Shown here: in pieces, positions 54,478 to 64,000 of the stretch | Layout: each line of letters starts with the position of its first letter | Position numbering within the stretch: position 1 is the first letter of the stretch | NCBI RefSeq assembly: GCF_014218805.1 | Contig: NZ_JACJUV010000001.1 | Coordinates: forward strand, 2,182,501-2,246,500 | DNA: 64,000 nucleotides | Direction of reading: 5' to 3' | Source of the DNA: Teredinibacter franksiae | GTDB lineage: Bacteria; Pseudomonadota; Gammaproteobacteria; Pseudomonadales; Cellvibrionaceae | The notes under the pieces: generated by a model | Database searches by the model: none | Told to the model about the DNA's origin: nothing | The model's input: only the letters and a program-made list of their open reading frames with translations | Program-made: the position numbers and the translations under genes

Positions 54478-55065
54478 ATGAATCAATGGGCTGAAATTCT
54501 TGTTCACATTATTAGAACATTGGCTAGCTTGTATATGCTGTTTGTGGTGCTGCGTTTTTTACTACAAATGGCGCGAGCTGATTTTTATAATCAATTCTCG
54601 CAAGCCATTGTAAAAGTGACCAACCCCCTGCTCATGCCCCTGCGCAAAATTATTCCAGGGCTATGGGGAATTGATCTCGCCTCACTGGTGCTCGCTCTCT
54701 TACTACAAGTTATTATTGGTGAACTGCTCGCCTTAGTCGCATTCCAAACACTGATTAATCCAGGCCTAATGCTTATTTGGGGCTTGCTCGGCCTAATAAA
54801 GCTAACAACCTGGATTACTTGGGTTGGCCTGATAATAATGGTGGTCACCAGCTTCGTAGCGCCCCACAGCGGGCACCCGGCGCTTGTACTGATCCGCCAA
54901 CTGATGGAACCCATTTTGCGCCCCGTGCAGCGTATAATTCCGCCCATCGGTGGGCTCGACTTCTCGGTGCTGTTTGTTTTTCTTGCCGTTAACGTAGTAC
55001 AGAAAGTTATCGACATTTTTGCCTATAAACTTAGCCTAGTTCCCACCGTTATTATTGGCTACTGA
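54478..55065 (+). CDS. yggT: YggT-family membrane protein
   Basis: 195-residue inner-membrane protein containing two YggT repeats, each with two TM helices and an NPLLMPLRKIIP or EPILRPVQRIIPP motif. Function is not firmly established; it has been linked to osmotic tolerance and membrane protein integration. Follows proC by 70 bp, the usual proC-yggT neighbourhood. Confidence 0.94.
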   Translation: MNQWAEILVHIIRTLASLYMLFVVLRFLLQMARADFYNQFSQAIVKVTNPLLMPLRKIIPGLWGIDLASLVLALLLQVIIGELLALVAFQTLINPGLMLIWGLLGLIKLTTWITWVGLIIMVVTSFVAPHSGHPALVLIRQLMEPILRPVQRIIPPIGGLDFSVLFVFLAVNVVQKVIDIFAYKLSLVPTVIIGY

Positions 55066-55170
55066 ACACACGCGATTACTTGTGCAGGGTCATTAACAGT
55101 GGCCACAAGATAAACTAAACTGCAGCTCGCGCCACAAACGCTTAATCCACGCAAAGAAAAAAGAAAAAGA

Positions 55171-56322
55171 ATGCCAGAGACCCTTCCGGAAAATTCTGTA
55201 GGCCTGGTTACACCACAGACCTACACCTTCGATGAACCGCTGGTACTCGCCAGCGGCAGATCCCTCGACCATTACGAACTGGTGGTTGAGACCTACGGTG
55301 AACTCAACGCGCAAAAATCCAACGCGGTGTTAATTTGCCACGCCTTATCGGGTAACCATCACGCCGCCGGTTATCACAGCATGGATGACCACAAGCCCGG
55401 CTGGTGGGACGCTTACATCGGCCCAAACAAACCGATGGATACCAACAAATTCTTTATTGTATCGCTCAATAATATTGGCGGCTGCCACGGCTCTACTGGG
55501 CCGCAAACACTAAACCCCGCTACCGGCAAACCCTGGGGTGCCGATTTCCCCAATTTGCGCGTACGCGACTGGGTGCACTCCCAAGCTCGCCTAGCCGACA
55601 AACTGGGCATTGAAAAATGGGCAGCCGTCGTCGGCGGCAGCCTGGGCGGCATGCAAGCCATGCGTTGGGCGCTGGAATACCCCGACCGCATACAGCACTG
55701 TGTAGTGATCGCCTCGGCTATGCGCTTAACGGCACAGAACATTGCCTTTAACCACGCTGCCAGAGAAGCCATACTAACGGATCCCGATTTTCATGGCGGC
55801 AATTATCAGCAAAACGACACACTGCCCATTCGCGGCCTATCCACGGCGCGCGTTATCGCTCACCTTACGTATTTATCTGACGATGGTATGGATAAAAAAT
55901 TCGGTCGAGACCTACGCTCTGGCTCTTTCCAGCAAGGCAGTGAAGACTTAGTGGAGTTTCAAATTGAAAGTTATCTGCGCTACCAAGCCGACTCTTTTTC
56001 CAAGGTGTTCGATGCCAACACCTATGTACTTATGACGCGCGCACTCGATTATTTCGATCTAGCACGCGAATACAACAATGACCCTGTTGCCGCGTTAAAA
56101 AATGCTCTGTGCAAATTCCTAATCATTTCGTTCACTTCCGACTGGCGTTTCTCCCCTGAGCGCTCAAAGCAAATGGTCAATGCCCTTATTCGCGCAGATA
56201 AAGACGTTGTCTACGGAAAGGTGAATTCGCAATTCGGCCACGACGCCTTTTTAATTCCCAACCAGCAACGCTACTGGGATTTATTTAACCGATATATGAA
56301 AAAAATCGAGGTGAACGATTAA
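55171..56322 (+). CDS. metX: Homoserine O-succinyltransferase MetX
   Basis: Alpha/beta-hydrolase-fold acyltransferase of methionine biosynthesis. Nucleophile Ser157 in [11 protein letters not shown], Asp in FTSDWRFSP and His in FGHDAFLI. 383 residues. Members next to metW in gammaproteobacteria are known to prefer succinyl-CoA even though the family is often labelled acetyltransferase. The stop overlaps the metW start (A of ATG). Confidence 0.93.
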   Translation: MPETLPENSVGLVTPQTYTFDEPLVLASGRSLDHYELVVETYGELNAQKSNAVLICHALSGNHHAAGYHSMDDHKPGWWDAYIGPNKPMDTNKFFIVSLNNIGGCHGSTGPQTLNPATGKPWGADFPNLRVRDWVHSQARLADKLGIEKWAAVVGGSLGGMQAMRWALEYPDRIQHCVVIASAMRLTAQNIAFNHAAREAILTDPDFHGGNYQQNDTLPIRGLSTARVIAHLTYLSDDGMDKKFGRDLRSGSFQQGSEDLVEFQIESYLRYQADSFSKVFDANTYVLMTRALDYFDLAREYNNDPVAALKNALCKFLIISFTSDWRFSPERSKQMVNALIRADKDVVYGKVNSQFGHDAFLIPNQQRYWDLFNRYMKKIEVND

Positions 56323-56912
56323 TGCGTATCGATCACACGATAATTGAAAGCTGGGTAAAGCCCAACTCTCGCGTTCTCGACCTAGGCTGCGGAGACGGAT
56401 CCCTTCTAAAAAGCCTTCATGAACGTAAAAATATTCACGGCTACGGCATCGAAATCAATTCAGAAAACATACTGCGTAGTATCGAAAACGGCATAAATGT
56501 TATTGAACAAGACCTCGATAAAGGCCTAAGCGACTACGACGACCAGAGCTTTGATACCGTTGTTATGTCGCAAACCATTCAAACCATGCAATACCCCGAT
56601 TTGGTATTGCATGAAATGCTACGTATAGGCCGCCAGTGCATCGTAACCTTTCCCAATTTTGGCCATTGGAAAGCCCGCTGGCATCTGGTTATTAACGGTA
56701 AAATGCCGGTATCCGACTTACTTCCCTACGAATGGTATAACACACCGAACATCCATTTTTGCACCTTTCGCGATTTTGAAACATTGTGTGAAGCGCACAA
56801 TTTAACAACCCTCAATCGCGAAGTTATTGGCAGCGGAGCCATCGGCTCCGCACTACAAAAATTCCACCCCAATTTATTTGGCGTAACAGCACTTTACAGG
56901 CTGACAAAATGA
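56322..56912 (+). CDS. metW: Methionine biosynthesis protein MetW
   Basis: SAM-dependent methyltransferase-fold partner of MetX, 196 residues. Motif I RVLDLGCGDGSLLKSL, then VMSQTIQTMQYPD and the family-typical TFPNFGHWKARWHL. MetW is known to activate MetX in related bacteria. Overlaps metX by one base and the next gene by four. Confidence 0.95.
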   Translation: MRIDHTIIESWVKPNSRVLDLGCGDGSLLKSLHERKNIHGYGIEINSENILRSIENGINVIEQDLDKGLSDYDDQSFDTVVMSQTIQTMQYPDLVLHEMLRIGRQCIVTFPNFGHWKARWHLVINGKMPVSDLLPYEWYNTPNIHFCTFRDFETLCEAHNLTTLNREVIGSGAIGSALQKFHPNLFGVTALYRLTK

Positions 56913-57349
56913 AATTTTCACTGCAAAATTGTATTTGGCTGTTCGCAGCACTCGCACTACCGGCATTCGCTGAAACCAGCCCCCAGGGTAGCGTCCAAGC
57001 AGGCGACCACGAAATACACTACAGTGTATTTCCCAGCACCTTCTTAAGGCCCGAAGTCGCTTCCGCCTACGGGATTAAACGCAGCAAATATGAAAGCCTG
57101 CTGAATATATCGGTCACAGCGAAGGGGGAATACGGCGGTTTAAGTGTTTCCATAGACGGAACTGCGACCAACCTTTTACAGCAGCAAAAAACCTTAAAGT
57201 TTATTGAGATAAAGGAAAAAACCGCAACCTACTATCTTGCGCCCGTACGCATTTCAGGCGAGGAAATTTTACACTTTAAAGTTGACGCCACGCTCACAAA
57301 TAGTAAAACCCTCTCAGCAAAATTCAGCAGCAAACTGGTAGCACAATGA
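56909..57349 (+). CDS. DUF4426 exported protein
   Basis: 146 residues, signal peptide to about AFA|E, mature domain all beta. A DUF4426 protein sits between metW and rdgB in Pseudomonas too (PA0388), which supports the assignment. Function unknown. The gene overlaps both neighbours by 4 bp, so metX-metW-DUF4426-rdgB is one tightly coupled unit. Confidence 0.82.
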   Translation: MKFSLQNCIWLFAALALPAFAETSPQGSVQAGDHEIHYSVFPSTFLRPEVASAYGIKRSKYESLLNISVTAKGEYGGLSVSIDGTATNLLQQQKTLKFIEIKEKTATYYLAPVRISGEEILHFKVDATLTNSKTLSAKFSSKLVAQ

Positions 57350-57972
57350 AACACAAGGTGGTTTTGGCCAGCGGCAACGCAGGAAAATTAAGTGAATTCA
57401 AAAGACTATTGGCACAGGCAGATTTTGATGTGCTGCCGCAATCCGAATTTGACGTGCCGGAGGCAGAAGAAACCGGCCTCACTTTTGTAGAAAACGCCAT
57501 ACTCAAAGCACGTAACGCCTGCCTGCACACAGAGCTACCGGCCATTGCCGACGACTCAGGTATTGAGGTGGATGCATTGCACGGCAAACCCGGTATTTAC
57601 TCCGCACGGTTTTCTGCCGGCTGGCAGGGCAAACCCGCCAGTGATGAACTCAACAATGCCTATTTACTCGACCAGCTAAAGACCATCGACTCAAACACGA
57701 AACGATCGGCCCGCTATCAGTGTGTTTTGGTTTACATGCGTCATGCACAAGACCCCACCCCCATTATTTGCCAGGCAAGCTGGGAAGGGCACATATTAAA
57801 AGAGCCCACCGGCAAAAATGGTTTTGGCTACGACCCACTGTTTTTTGTGCCAGATTATAACTGTAGTTCGGCCGAACTGGATAAAGACCTAAAAAACAGA
57901 ATCAGTCATAGAGGGAAAGCGCTGGAACGGTTACTTGATGCCTTACAGGCAACGGATGCGCACTTAGAATAA
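57346..57972 (+). CDS. rdgB: dITP/XTP pyrophosphatase RdgB
   Basis: House-cleaning nucleoside-triphosphatase removing dITP and XTP. 208 residues. Motifs VVLASGNAGKLSEFK, LPAIADDSGIEVDAL, GKNGFGYDPLFF and SHRGKALE are all present. Last gene of the metXW unit. Confidence 0.97.
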   Translation: MKHKVVLASGNAGKLSEFKRLLAQADFDVLPQSEFDVPEAEETGLTFVENAILKARNACLHTELPAIADDSGIEVDALHGKPGIYSARFSAGWQGKPASDELNNAYLLDQLKTIDSNTKRSARYQCVLVYMRHAQDPTPIICQASWEGHILKEPTGKNGFGYDPLFFVPDYNCSSAELDKDLKNRISHRGKALERLLDALQATDAHLE

Positions 57973-58051
57973 CACGCTTATCCGAGCTTAATATTGCATC
58001 AAAAAACTTATAAGCACCTCTAATAATGGCTTTTTAAACAATCACACCTTT

Positions 58052-59329
58052 TTAGAAAGCCACGCCAAACTGAAAAGCCGCCCCGGTACTTAAGGCGCCG
58101 CGCGAATAGGATAATTCGAACGCTAAGCTTTTAACCTGATAAGCAATGCCGCCGGCAAAGGTGTCTTCTTTCATCCCCGTTAAATCTTGAATGTAACCCA
58201 AGCGAAAATCAAAAGCTTTGAACGGCGAGACTTCCAATCCAGCGCTCACATCTTGGGTCGTGGCTTCACCGGCAATGGGTTCATTTTCCATTACATCCAC
58301 ATCGACACCAAACGTCACCCATTCGTTAACATAAGCCGCACCAAACCGTGGTCGCGGTTTTAATTGCAACATCAAACCATTGGCTGTTTCAAATTCTTCC
58401 GGCACCAGATCTTTTACCGCAAAGCCAATACGGTAATGATCAAACATTTCCAGCGCCACACCCATATCAACATTGAGGTTGACGTAGGTTCTCTGACTAT
58501 TGGCAAAATCAATTTCAGTAGACGCAAAGTCAGTAGTCTCTCGGATAACATCGACCCGCATAATTTTGGGCGTAATACCCACAGCTAGTGATTGGCCAAA
58601 AAAATCAAATTGCTTCGCCGCCGCCACCGCCCACTCGCTAATAGCGACACCGCCCAAATCAGCAGAGGAATTAAACTGGGTAGTCGGATCAATCAAATTC
58701 CCATTGGCATCTACAAGATCGGCAGGAATACTAGAAACATCACCTCCGGCGGCAATGACTTCCAGCGCCCCGATATAGCGGTCCAACAAAATTTGATCTT
58801 CATCGGTGATAGTGGAATCCCCTAGGGCAAGCATACGCACGCCAAAGTAGAAGGCGCCGCCTTCAAGCAGGCTGGGCTCGCTCACAGAAAAACCGACAAA
58901 AGCCTCACTGTTAACATTTTCGTTAGCGAGGTTATCTAGCAGGCCCTGCAGTTCTCGGGCATCACCCGCCACGTTTCCAGCGGTAGCTTGGTTTGGGTCC
59001 GTATTGAAATCATTGATGGAGGCAGACAAGCGTTGGTCGAGGTCGTCTGAGGCGGCATCGACAATATCTTCCACAACATCGTCAAATTGCACCACCACGT
59101 TAGGGATAATAAAACGACCATCGCGTGAGTCGTCCTCATTTTCATCGTGCAACGCCAACAGCGCTGAATTGTAATATTGCGCCTGATGCCAACTCGACGA
59201 TGCGACCCCGGTTCCCCCCATGGCGAGCCCGCGTGGATCGTAAATACCATAGCTGGCAGCCTCAACGGCGAGCGAACTGCAGGCCACAGCAAGCGTAAGG
59301 GCTTTCAGCGTGAAGCGAGAAAAATTCAT
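58052..59329 (-). CDS. TraF-like outer-membrane protein (second copy)
   Basis: 425 residues, signal peptide MNFSRFTLKALTLAVACSSL then YDPRGLAMGGTGVASS and an NSALLA motif, the N-terminal signature of the TraF_2 outer-membrane family. A helical acidic insertion (VEDIVDAASDDLDQRLSA) and a beta-barrel-like C-terminus ending in Phe follow. It is a paralogue of the protein at 25560-26873. Apparently monocistronic. The annotation name TraF does not imply conjugation here. Confidence 0.78.
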   Translation of the reverse strand: MNFSRFTLKALTLAVACSSLAVEAASYGIYDPRGLAMGGTGVASSSWHQAQYYNSALLALHDENEDDSRDGRFIIPNVVVQFDDVVEDIVDAASDDLDQRLSASINDFNTDPNQATAGNVAGDARELQGLLDNLANENVNSEAFVGFSVSEPSLLEGGAFYFGVRMLALGDSTITDEDQILLDRYIGALEVIAAGGDVSSIPADLVDANGNLIDPTTQFNSSADLGGVAISEWAVAAAKQFDFFGQSLAVGITPKIMRVDVIRETTDFASTEIDFANSQRTYVNLNVDMGVALEMFDHYRIGFAVKDLVPEEFETANGLMLQLKPRPRFGAAYVNEWVTFGVDVDVMENEPIAGEATTQDVSAGLEVSPFKAFDFRLGYIQDLTGMKEDTFAGGIAYQVKSLAFELSYSRGALSTGAAFQFGVAF

Positions 59330-59513
59330 GGGTTTTTATGTCCTGTCCCGTTGGTTTACTTTTAGTTTAATCGTTTGCTACTACTGAATTGTTAAAACTT
59401 GTCGATACGGTTGTCACGCATCGATTGGAGGTATCGGTGGTGTATTAAGTTGACTTACACTAGCCGCTGTTAACACTGAAAATAACCTTCTGCGCCAGCC
59501 ATTGCCATCGACC

Positions 59514-60695
59514 ATGCCCAATTTCACTCAATCAAACCTTTTACCGCCCTTAGCACTCTATGTCCACATTCCTTGGTGTGTGCGTAAATGCCCGTACTGT
59601 GATTTCAATTCCCACCAAGTACGCGGTGAACTACCGATCGATGACTACGTCAAGGCCACAGTACAAGACCTAGCGCTGGATGCGCACCTTGCCTGCGGGC
59701 GCCAAATCGAGTCGATTTTTTTTGGTGGGGGCACCCCCAGCCTAATGCCCGCGGCCGCCATCGACACCATACTCGAGGCCGCTGATACTAAAATTGGCTT
59801 AAGCCAAAACTGCGAAATCACTCTGGAAGCCAACCCCGGCACCGCGGAATACCATAATTTTCAGGGTTATCGGCAGGCTGGCGTTAATCGCCTGTCGATA
59901 GGAGTGCAAAGTTTTAATGCTGACCATCTGCAGCAACTGGGTAGAATTCACAACCCGGAAGAGGTTGATACGGCCTATGCTCTCGCGCGGAAAGCCGGTT
60001 TCGACAACATCAACCTCGACTTAATGTTCGCCCTGCCAGAGCAAACGGTGGAACAAGCGCAAAATGATCTACAGCACGCAATAGCACTCGAGCCGGAGCA
60101 CCTGTCGTGGTACCAACTCACTATAGAACCCAATACCGAGTTTTACAGCCGACCGCCACAGGTTCCCAGTGACGACCTTGCCTGGGATATTCAACAGGCC
60201 GGTCGCGAACAACTGGCTGACGCAGGTTTTGACCAATATGAAGTATCGGCATACAGCACTGGTGGGCGGGCGGCAAAACATAACGTTAATTATTGGCAAT
60301 TTGGAGATTACCTCGCCATTGGCGCTGGCGCCCATGGAAAAATCACCTTGCCCGGCACCCGCTCGATTATTCGACTGCGTAAAACCCGCCTGCCGGAACA
60401 CTATCTAGCAGCCGCAATAAAACACACCGAAGGCAACCCCTTCACCGTTGAGCGTAAGGTAGTGAGCGAAACGGACCTACCCTTCGAGTTTTTAATGAAC
60501 GGGCTCCGACTTACGCAAGGCGTTCCTGCTCATCTGTTTAGTCAAAGAACAGGCCTACCCCTAGCCCTAATTGAGCCCAAACTAAATAAACACCGACGCG
60601 CAGGCTCGCTGGTCAACGACCCTACCCGGCTCGCCACTACGGCCCTGGGGCACCAGTTCCTCAATAGTTTGCTGGAAGATTTCCTCGATCCCTAA
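59514..60695 (+). CDS. hemW: Heme chaperone HemW (radical SAM, HemN-like)
   Basis: Radical-SAM family protein delivering heme to respiratory proteins; formerly annotated as coproporphyrinogen III oxidase-like. 393 residues from the ATG at 59514. The 4Fe-4S motif is CVRKCPYC (CxxxCxxC), then FFGGGTPSLM, ANPGT and RLSIGVQSFN. It follows the rdgB region as in Pseudomonas. Confidence 0.93.
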   Translation: MPNFTQSNLLPPLALYVHIPWCVRKCPYCDFNSHQVRGELPIDDYVKATVQDLALDAHLACGRQIESIFFGGGTPSLMPAAAIDTILEAADTKIGLSQNCEITLEANPGTAEYHNFQGYRQAGVNRLSIGVQSFNADHLQQLGRIHNPEEVDTAYALARKAGFDNINLDLMFALPEQTVEQAQNDLQHAIALEPEHLSWYQLTIEPNTEFYSRPPQVPSDDLAWDIQQAGREQLADAGFDQYEVSAYSTGGRAAKHNVNYWQFGDYLAIGAGAHGKITLPGTRSIIRLRKTRLPEHYLAAAIKHTEGNPFTVERKVVSETDLPFEFLMNGLRLTQGVPAHLFSQRTGLPLALIEPKLNKHRRAGSLVNDPTRLATTALGHQFLNSLLEDFLDP

Positions 60696-60784
60696 TGGTT
60701 GCTGCCTACCCCCACTGGAAGGATGACTGCTACACTTAAGGAATAGCTGAATGCGCCCCGATTAATGGAATAGCCCACCGACAA

Positions 60785-63121
60785 ATGCAGAGCCCTGACT
60801 CAGTCCAAACCAATGGCCTCGCCAAGCGCCTGACGACCTTGGTCATTCTAGTCGGTACTCTCATTGCATTGGCCGCAACCATCGAACACCTGATTACCGA
60901 GCAGGGCCACTACACCACACAGTTAAAAGCTGATCTTCAACAACGCGCCCAAGTCATCACCCCCAAGCTCGCCCAAGCCCTGGCCCAGCAAGAGCCAACC
61001 ATGGTTAGCCGACTGCTTGAGGAGCACCACACACAACTACCCCAAATTGGCCTTCGATTACTGCAGGTTCATCCAGAGCAAAAAACACTCTTTAATTTTG
61101 AGCTGCTCAAAACGAGCGGCTGGCAGCGCTACAGCCAAACCACCTCAGCTTTTGCAACACCCAACGCTCAATACCTTCTTTTTATGACCGGCGCGGACAC
61201 CTATTTCAACAAAGAGTTTGTAACCGCCATTATTCACAAACTACTGAATGAAAGCGTTGTGATTTTGCTGCTAGCCGCAACACTGGTTATTCTTGTAAAC
61301 AAGCTCATTATCGGCCCGCTGCACCAAATTTCCGGTCAAGCCAAATCGGTTTCACTGGAAAACCTAGACCAACCCATTCGCCTAGAGCGTTCACGCCATA
61401 ATAGAGATGAACTCGATGTTTTAGTCGAAACGCTGGAAACCATGCGGATAAGCCTCCGCGATGATATCCAGCAACGTAGTGAAATTGAACAAGCGCTACT
61501 CACGGAAAAGGAAGAAAAGCTAGAAACACGCAAGCTGATTCGCCAGTTCGAAGCCGCCAACCTTGCTAAAAGCCAGTTTATCGCCACCATGAGCCACGAA
61601 ATCCGCACCCCCATGAATGGTGTGATCGGTATGATTGAAATGCTCCGCGATACCCCGCTAAACGACACCCAACAACACTACCTCGATGTTATCTTTCGCT
61701 CCGGGGAATCACTGCTCGAAATCATTAACGACATTCTCGATTACTCGAAAATTGAAGCGGGCAAAATGAATCTGGAGAACGTCGAATTCGACCTTAACGA
61801 GCTGGTTAACGACTGCCTGCAATTATTCAGTGCAACAACGCATAAACGTGACATCGAGCTGGTGAGTAATATCAGCCCAGAAGCACCCACCTACCTTAGG
61901 GGTGACCCAACTCGATTGCGACAGATACTGGTGAACTTAATTGGCAACGCCTTCAAATTCACCTCACGCGGCTATGTATTCGTTCAGGTAAAGTGCACCG
62001 ATTCCCGCACTAGCGAAACCCCAAGCCTAGAGTTTTCAGTGCGCGATAGCGGTATCGGTGTTGAACCGCAAAAGCAGGTACACCTGTTCGACGCCTTCAG
62101 CCAAGCCGACAGTACCACCAGCCGCCGTTTCGGGGGTACCGGTCTTGGCCTTGCCATCTGCAAACAATTGGCGGAATTAATGAGCGGTACTATCGGTGTA
62201 GACAGCTTGCCAGGGCAGGGAGCAACTTTCTGGTTTACGGCAAAATTTGCATTACCCGAAGACTCTTCTGAACGCCCAGCACCCAGCTCCAGCCTTGCAT
62301 TATCGGGCAAGCGAATTCTTACCATTCACGATTCCCCTATTCTCAACGAAGCCTTTGGTGAGCATTGTATTTCGTGGAATATTTGCTGCGACAGCCTCAG
62401 CGACGTCAAACAAGCTCTAGAACGCTTAAAATTACTGCCTGTGGAAAAAAAGTACGATTTCATTTTTATTGATCAAACCATTAATGGCCGCGACGGGTTT
62501 TCAGTAGCGCGCGACATTCGCGCGCTTGAACCCTACGCCGAATCGTCCATCATCCTGCTTACGCGCGAACGCACCACCAACTTTTCGATGGAGCAGTTAA
62601 TGCCCATCACCTCTATTCTGCCGCGACCGCTAACGATCCAAGCCTTGAAAAATACACTGCTCGCACAGGCCACTGGCGTTATGCTTAACGAGCTCATCAC
62701 CCATGAAAGCACCAGCATCCAACCACAGCGCAAACTTAATGTACTTGTCGCTGAAGACAACGCCGTTAATCGTATGGTCATTGAAGGCCTGTTGAATAAA
62801 ATTGAGATTGAGCCGATATTCGCCGAAGACGGCGCGGAAGCACTACAAGCCTACCTAACAGCAAATCCAAAATTCGACCTAATTTTCATGGATTGCGAAA
62901 TGCCAGAAATGGACGGTTTTGAATCGACAGAAAAGATTCGCGAGCAGGAATTCAACAAAGCACTTACCCCTGTTCCGATTATCGCACTCACCGCACACGT
63001 AGAAGCCGAACACCGCCAACGCGTCTTTAACGTAGGTATGAACTACTACCTCACTAAGCCGGTTACGATGGAAAAGCTAAGAGAGTCGCTGGTATCTGTG
63101 GGAGTAATGACAGACGCTTAA
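60785..63121 (+). CDS. Hybrid sensor histidine kinase with two receiver domains
   Basis: 778 residues. TM1 (~14-36), short periplasmic region (~37-154), TM2 (~155-176), HAMP (~176-230), HisKA with His271 in [11 protein letters not shown], HATPase (~365-490, with [11 protein letters not shown]), receiver 1 (~515-630) and receiver 2 (~650-770). Receiver 2 is canonical: AEDN acidic pair, Asp703 in FMDCEMP, Lys in YLTKPV. Receiver 1 has Asp563 but Arg614 in place of the conserved Lys (LPRPL) and is probably a pseudo-receiver. The layout recalls BarA-type kinases, but there is no HPt domain, so phosphotransfer would need a separate protein. No response-regulator gene is adjacent. Confidence 0.92.
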   Translation: MQSPDSVQTNGLAKRLTTLVILVGTLIALAATIEHLITEQGHYTTQLKADLQQRAQVITPKLAQALAQQEPTMVSRLLEEHHTQLPQIGLRLLQVHPEQKTLFNFELLKTSGWQRYSQTTSAFATPNAQYLLFMTGADTYFNKEFVTAIIHKLLNESVVILLLAATLVILVNKLIIGPLHQISGQAKSVSLENLDQPIRLERSRHNRDELDVLVETLETMRISLRDDIQQRSEIEQALLTEKEEKLETRKLIRQFEAANLAKSQFIATMSHEIRTPMNGVIGMIEMLRDTPLNDTQQHYLDVIFRSGESLLEIINDILDYSKIEAGKMNLENVEFDLNELVNDCLQLFSATTHKRDIELVSNISPEAPTYLRGDPTRLRQILVNLIGNAFKFTSRGYVFVQVKCTDSRTSETPSLEFSVRDSGIGVEPQKQVHLFDAFSQADSTTSRRFGGTGLGLAICKQLAELMSGTIGVDSLPGQGATFWFTAKFALPEDSSERPAPSSSLALSGKRILTIHDSPILNEAFGEHCISWNICCDSLSDVKQALERLKLLPVEKKYDFIFIDQTINGRDGFSVARDIRALEPYAESSIILLTRERTTNFSMEQLMPITSILPRPLTIQALKNTLLAQATGVMLNELITHESTSIQPQRKLNVLVAEDNAVNRMVIEGLLNKIEIEPIFAEDGAEALQAYLTANPKFDLIFMDCEMPEMDGFESTEKIREQEFNKALTPVPIIALTAHVEAEHRQRVFNVGMNYYLTKPVTMEKLRESLVSVGVMTDA

Positions 63122-63267
63122 GCAACCTGATTAAGCCTAGGCGAGCGTGACACATAACACCCCAAGCCGACTCACTCACGCAACAACACGGCCATATTGT
63201 ATATACTGGCATACTGTTAACTCGATAATTGTCTACAACCGATGAATACCTTCAGGAATCAAAGGTA

Positions 63268-64000
63268 ATGCCAGAACAAGAAGTCACGCCCCTCAGTAGC
63301 GAATCTTCCGATCAGGTTTCACTCGACAACAACAGCTACTACATTAATCGCGAACTCAGCCACCTGTCGTTCAACCAACGCGTGCTAGCTCAAGCCCTTG
63401 ACGAAAACCACCCGCTGCTGGAACGCCTCAAATTTCTGCTGATATTCAGCTCGAACCTTGACGAATTTTTTGAGATTCGCGTAGCTGGCTTAATGCAAAG
63501 TATTAAATTCGAACGCGAAACCACCGGCCCAGACGGCATGCATCCCAGCGAAGTACTGCGAGAAATTAGTGACATATGCCATAGAACCGTAGAGCAGCAG
63601 TACCGCACACTAAACGACATCCTTATTCCAGCAATGGAAAAGGAGAGCATTCGATTTCTACGCAGACGCAAGTGGACAGATGAACAAACCCAGTGGGTGG
63701 AACAATTCATTGAAAAAGAAGTGCTGCCTATTATTAGCCCGATCGGCATTGACCCTGCACACCCTTTTCCAAGGCTAGTGAATAAAAGCCTCAACTTTAT
63801 CGTTAAGCTCGAAGGCAAAGACGCTTTCGGCCGCGACCTAAATTACGCTATTGTTCCCGCACCCCGAACCCTGCCTCGAGTCATCAAATTACCCGATGGC
63901 CTTGGCAAGCCAGGGCACAACTTCGTGTTCCTTTCTTCCATGATTCACGCCAATGCGGAAAAAATATTTCCCGGTATGAAGGTGCTCGGCTGCTACCAGT
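63268..64000 (+). CDS. ppk: Polyphosphate kinase (5' part, runs off the window)
   Basis: From the ATG at 63268 (AAAGG upstream) the frame stays open for 244 codons to the window end. The N-terminal PPK1 region is clear: YYINRELSHLSFNQRVLAQA, SSNLDEFFEIRVAGL, and the PISPIGIDPAHPFP type segment. The enzyme makes long-chain polyphosphate from ATP. The catalytic His and C-terminal domains lie outside. Confidence 0.95.
   Translation, partial: MPEQEVTPLSSESSDQVSLDNNSYYINRELSHLSFNQRVLAQALDENHPLLERLKFLLIFSSNLDEFFEIRVAGLMQSIKFERETTGPDGMHPSEVLREISDICHRTVEQQYRTLNDILIPAMEKESIRFLRRRKWTDEQTQWVEQFIEKEVLPIISPIGIDPAHPFPRLVNKSLNFIVKLEGKDAFGRDLNYAIVPAPRTLPRVIKLPDGLGKPGHNFVFLSSMIHANAEKIFPGMKVLGCYQ

Noticed and set aside
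55066..55170. SAM riboswitch before metX
   Set aside because: The 105-bp leader shows no SAM-riboswitch architecture or terminator hairpin.

Overview
The window looks like chromosome from a marine or plant-polymer-degrading gammaproteobacterium close to Cellvibrionaceae (Saccharophagus, Teredinibacter, Cellvibrio and relatives). Two things support this. It carries secreted plant-wall enzymes (a PL10-like pectate lyase and a GH74 xyloglucanase). It also has a long housekeeping block whose order matches the Pseudomonas aeruginosa pilG-chpC / gshB / tonB / yqgE / ruvX / pilTU / yggS / proC / yggT / metXW / rdgB / hemW region. This placement is inferred from gene content and remembered synteny; no database was searched.

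Layout. 1-7.3 kb: fragment of a secreted-protein gene, short direct repeats, pectate lyase, Gfo/Idh/MocA oxidoreductase, a diguanylate cyclase broken by one in-frame stop, Na/Pi symporter, a zinc-ribbon protein and the C-terminal remnant of a CDF metal exporter. 7.3-12.2 kb: a GGDEF-EAL protein, a periplasmic binding protein and a TraB/GumN protein. 12.4-15.0 kb: RNA ligase rtcB followed on the same strand by an uncharacterised protein with an EEIQSD motif and a very basic small protein. 15.0-18.6 kb: a hairpin-rich spacer, then a nitrogen operon of FNT (nitrite/formate-type) channel, PP2C-Ser/Thr-kinase fusion and cyanase, preceded by a good sigma-54-type promoter. 18.9-27.4 kb: DUF3300 protein, GH74 enzyme, two lipoproteins, a TraF-like outer-membrane protein and an alkyltransferase-like protein. 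27.4-33.3 kb: REC-REC-GGDEF regulator, small proteins, nudE-cysQ, yrfG, hslR, hslO and a frameshifted small gene. 33.3-46.1 kb: the complete twitching-motility chemosensory cluster pilG-pilH-pilI-pilJ-pilK-chpA-chpB-chpC. 46.6-64 kb: gshB, tonB, yqgE, ruvX, pilU, pilT, yggS, a SYLF lipoprotein, proC, yggT, metX, metW, a DUF4426 protein, rdgB, a second TraF-like protein, hemW, a hybrid histidine kinase and the 5' part of ppk.

How the genes work together. The Chp system (receptor PilJ, adaptors PilI/ChpC, kinase ChpA, methylation enzymes PilK/ChpB, response regulators PilG/PilH) is known in Pseudomonas to control type IV pilus extension and retraction, and the retraction ATPases PilT/PilU lie a few kb away. 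Three GGDEF proteins, one of them broken, indicate local c-di-GMP input. FNT, kinase and cyanase would import and use poor inorganic nitrogen sources under sigma-54 control.

The best candidate for something undescribed is the rtcB operon with its EEIQSD-motif protein and basic small protein. Next are a six-copy 17-bp tandem repeat directly upstream of pilU and an interleaved pair of hairpins between pilT and pilU. Three clearly broken genes and one possible 5' fragment suggest local gene decay, or in single-base cases sequencing error.
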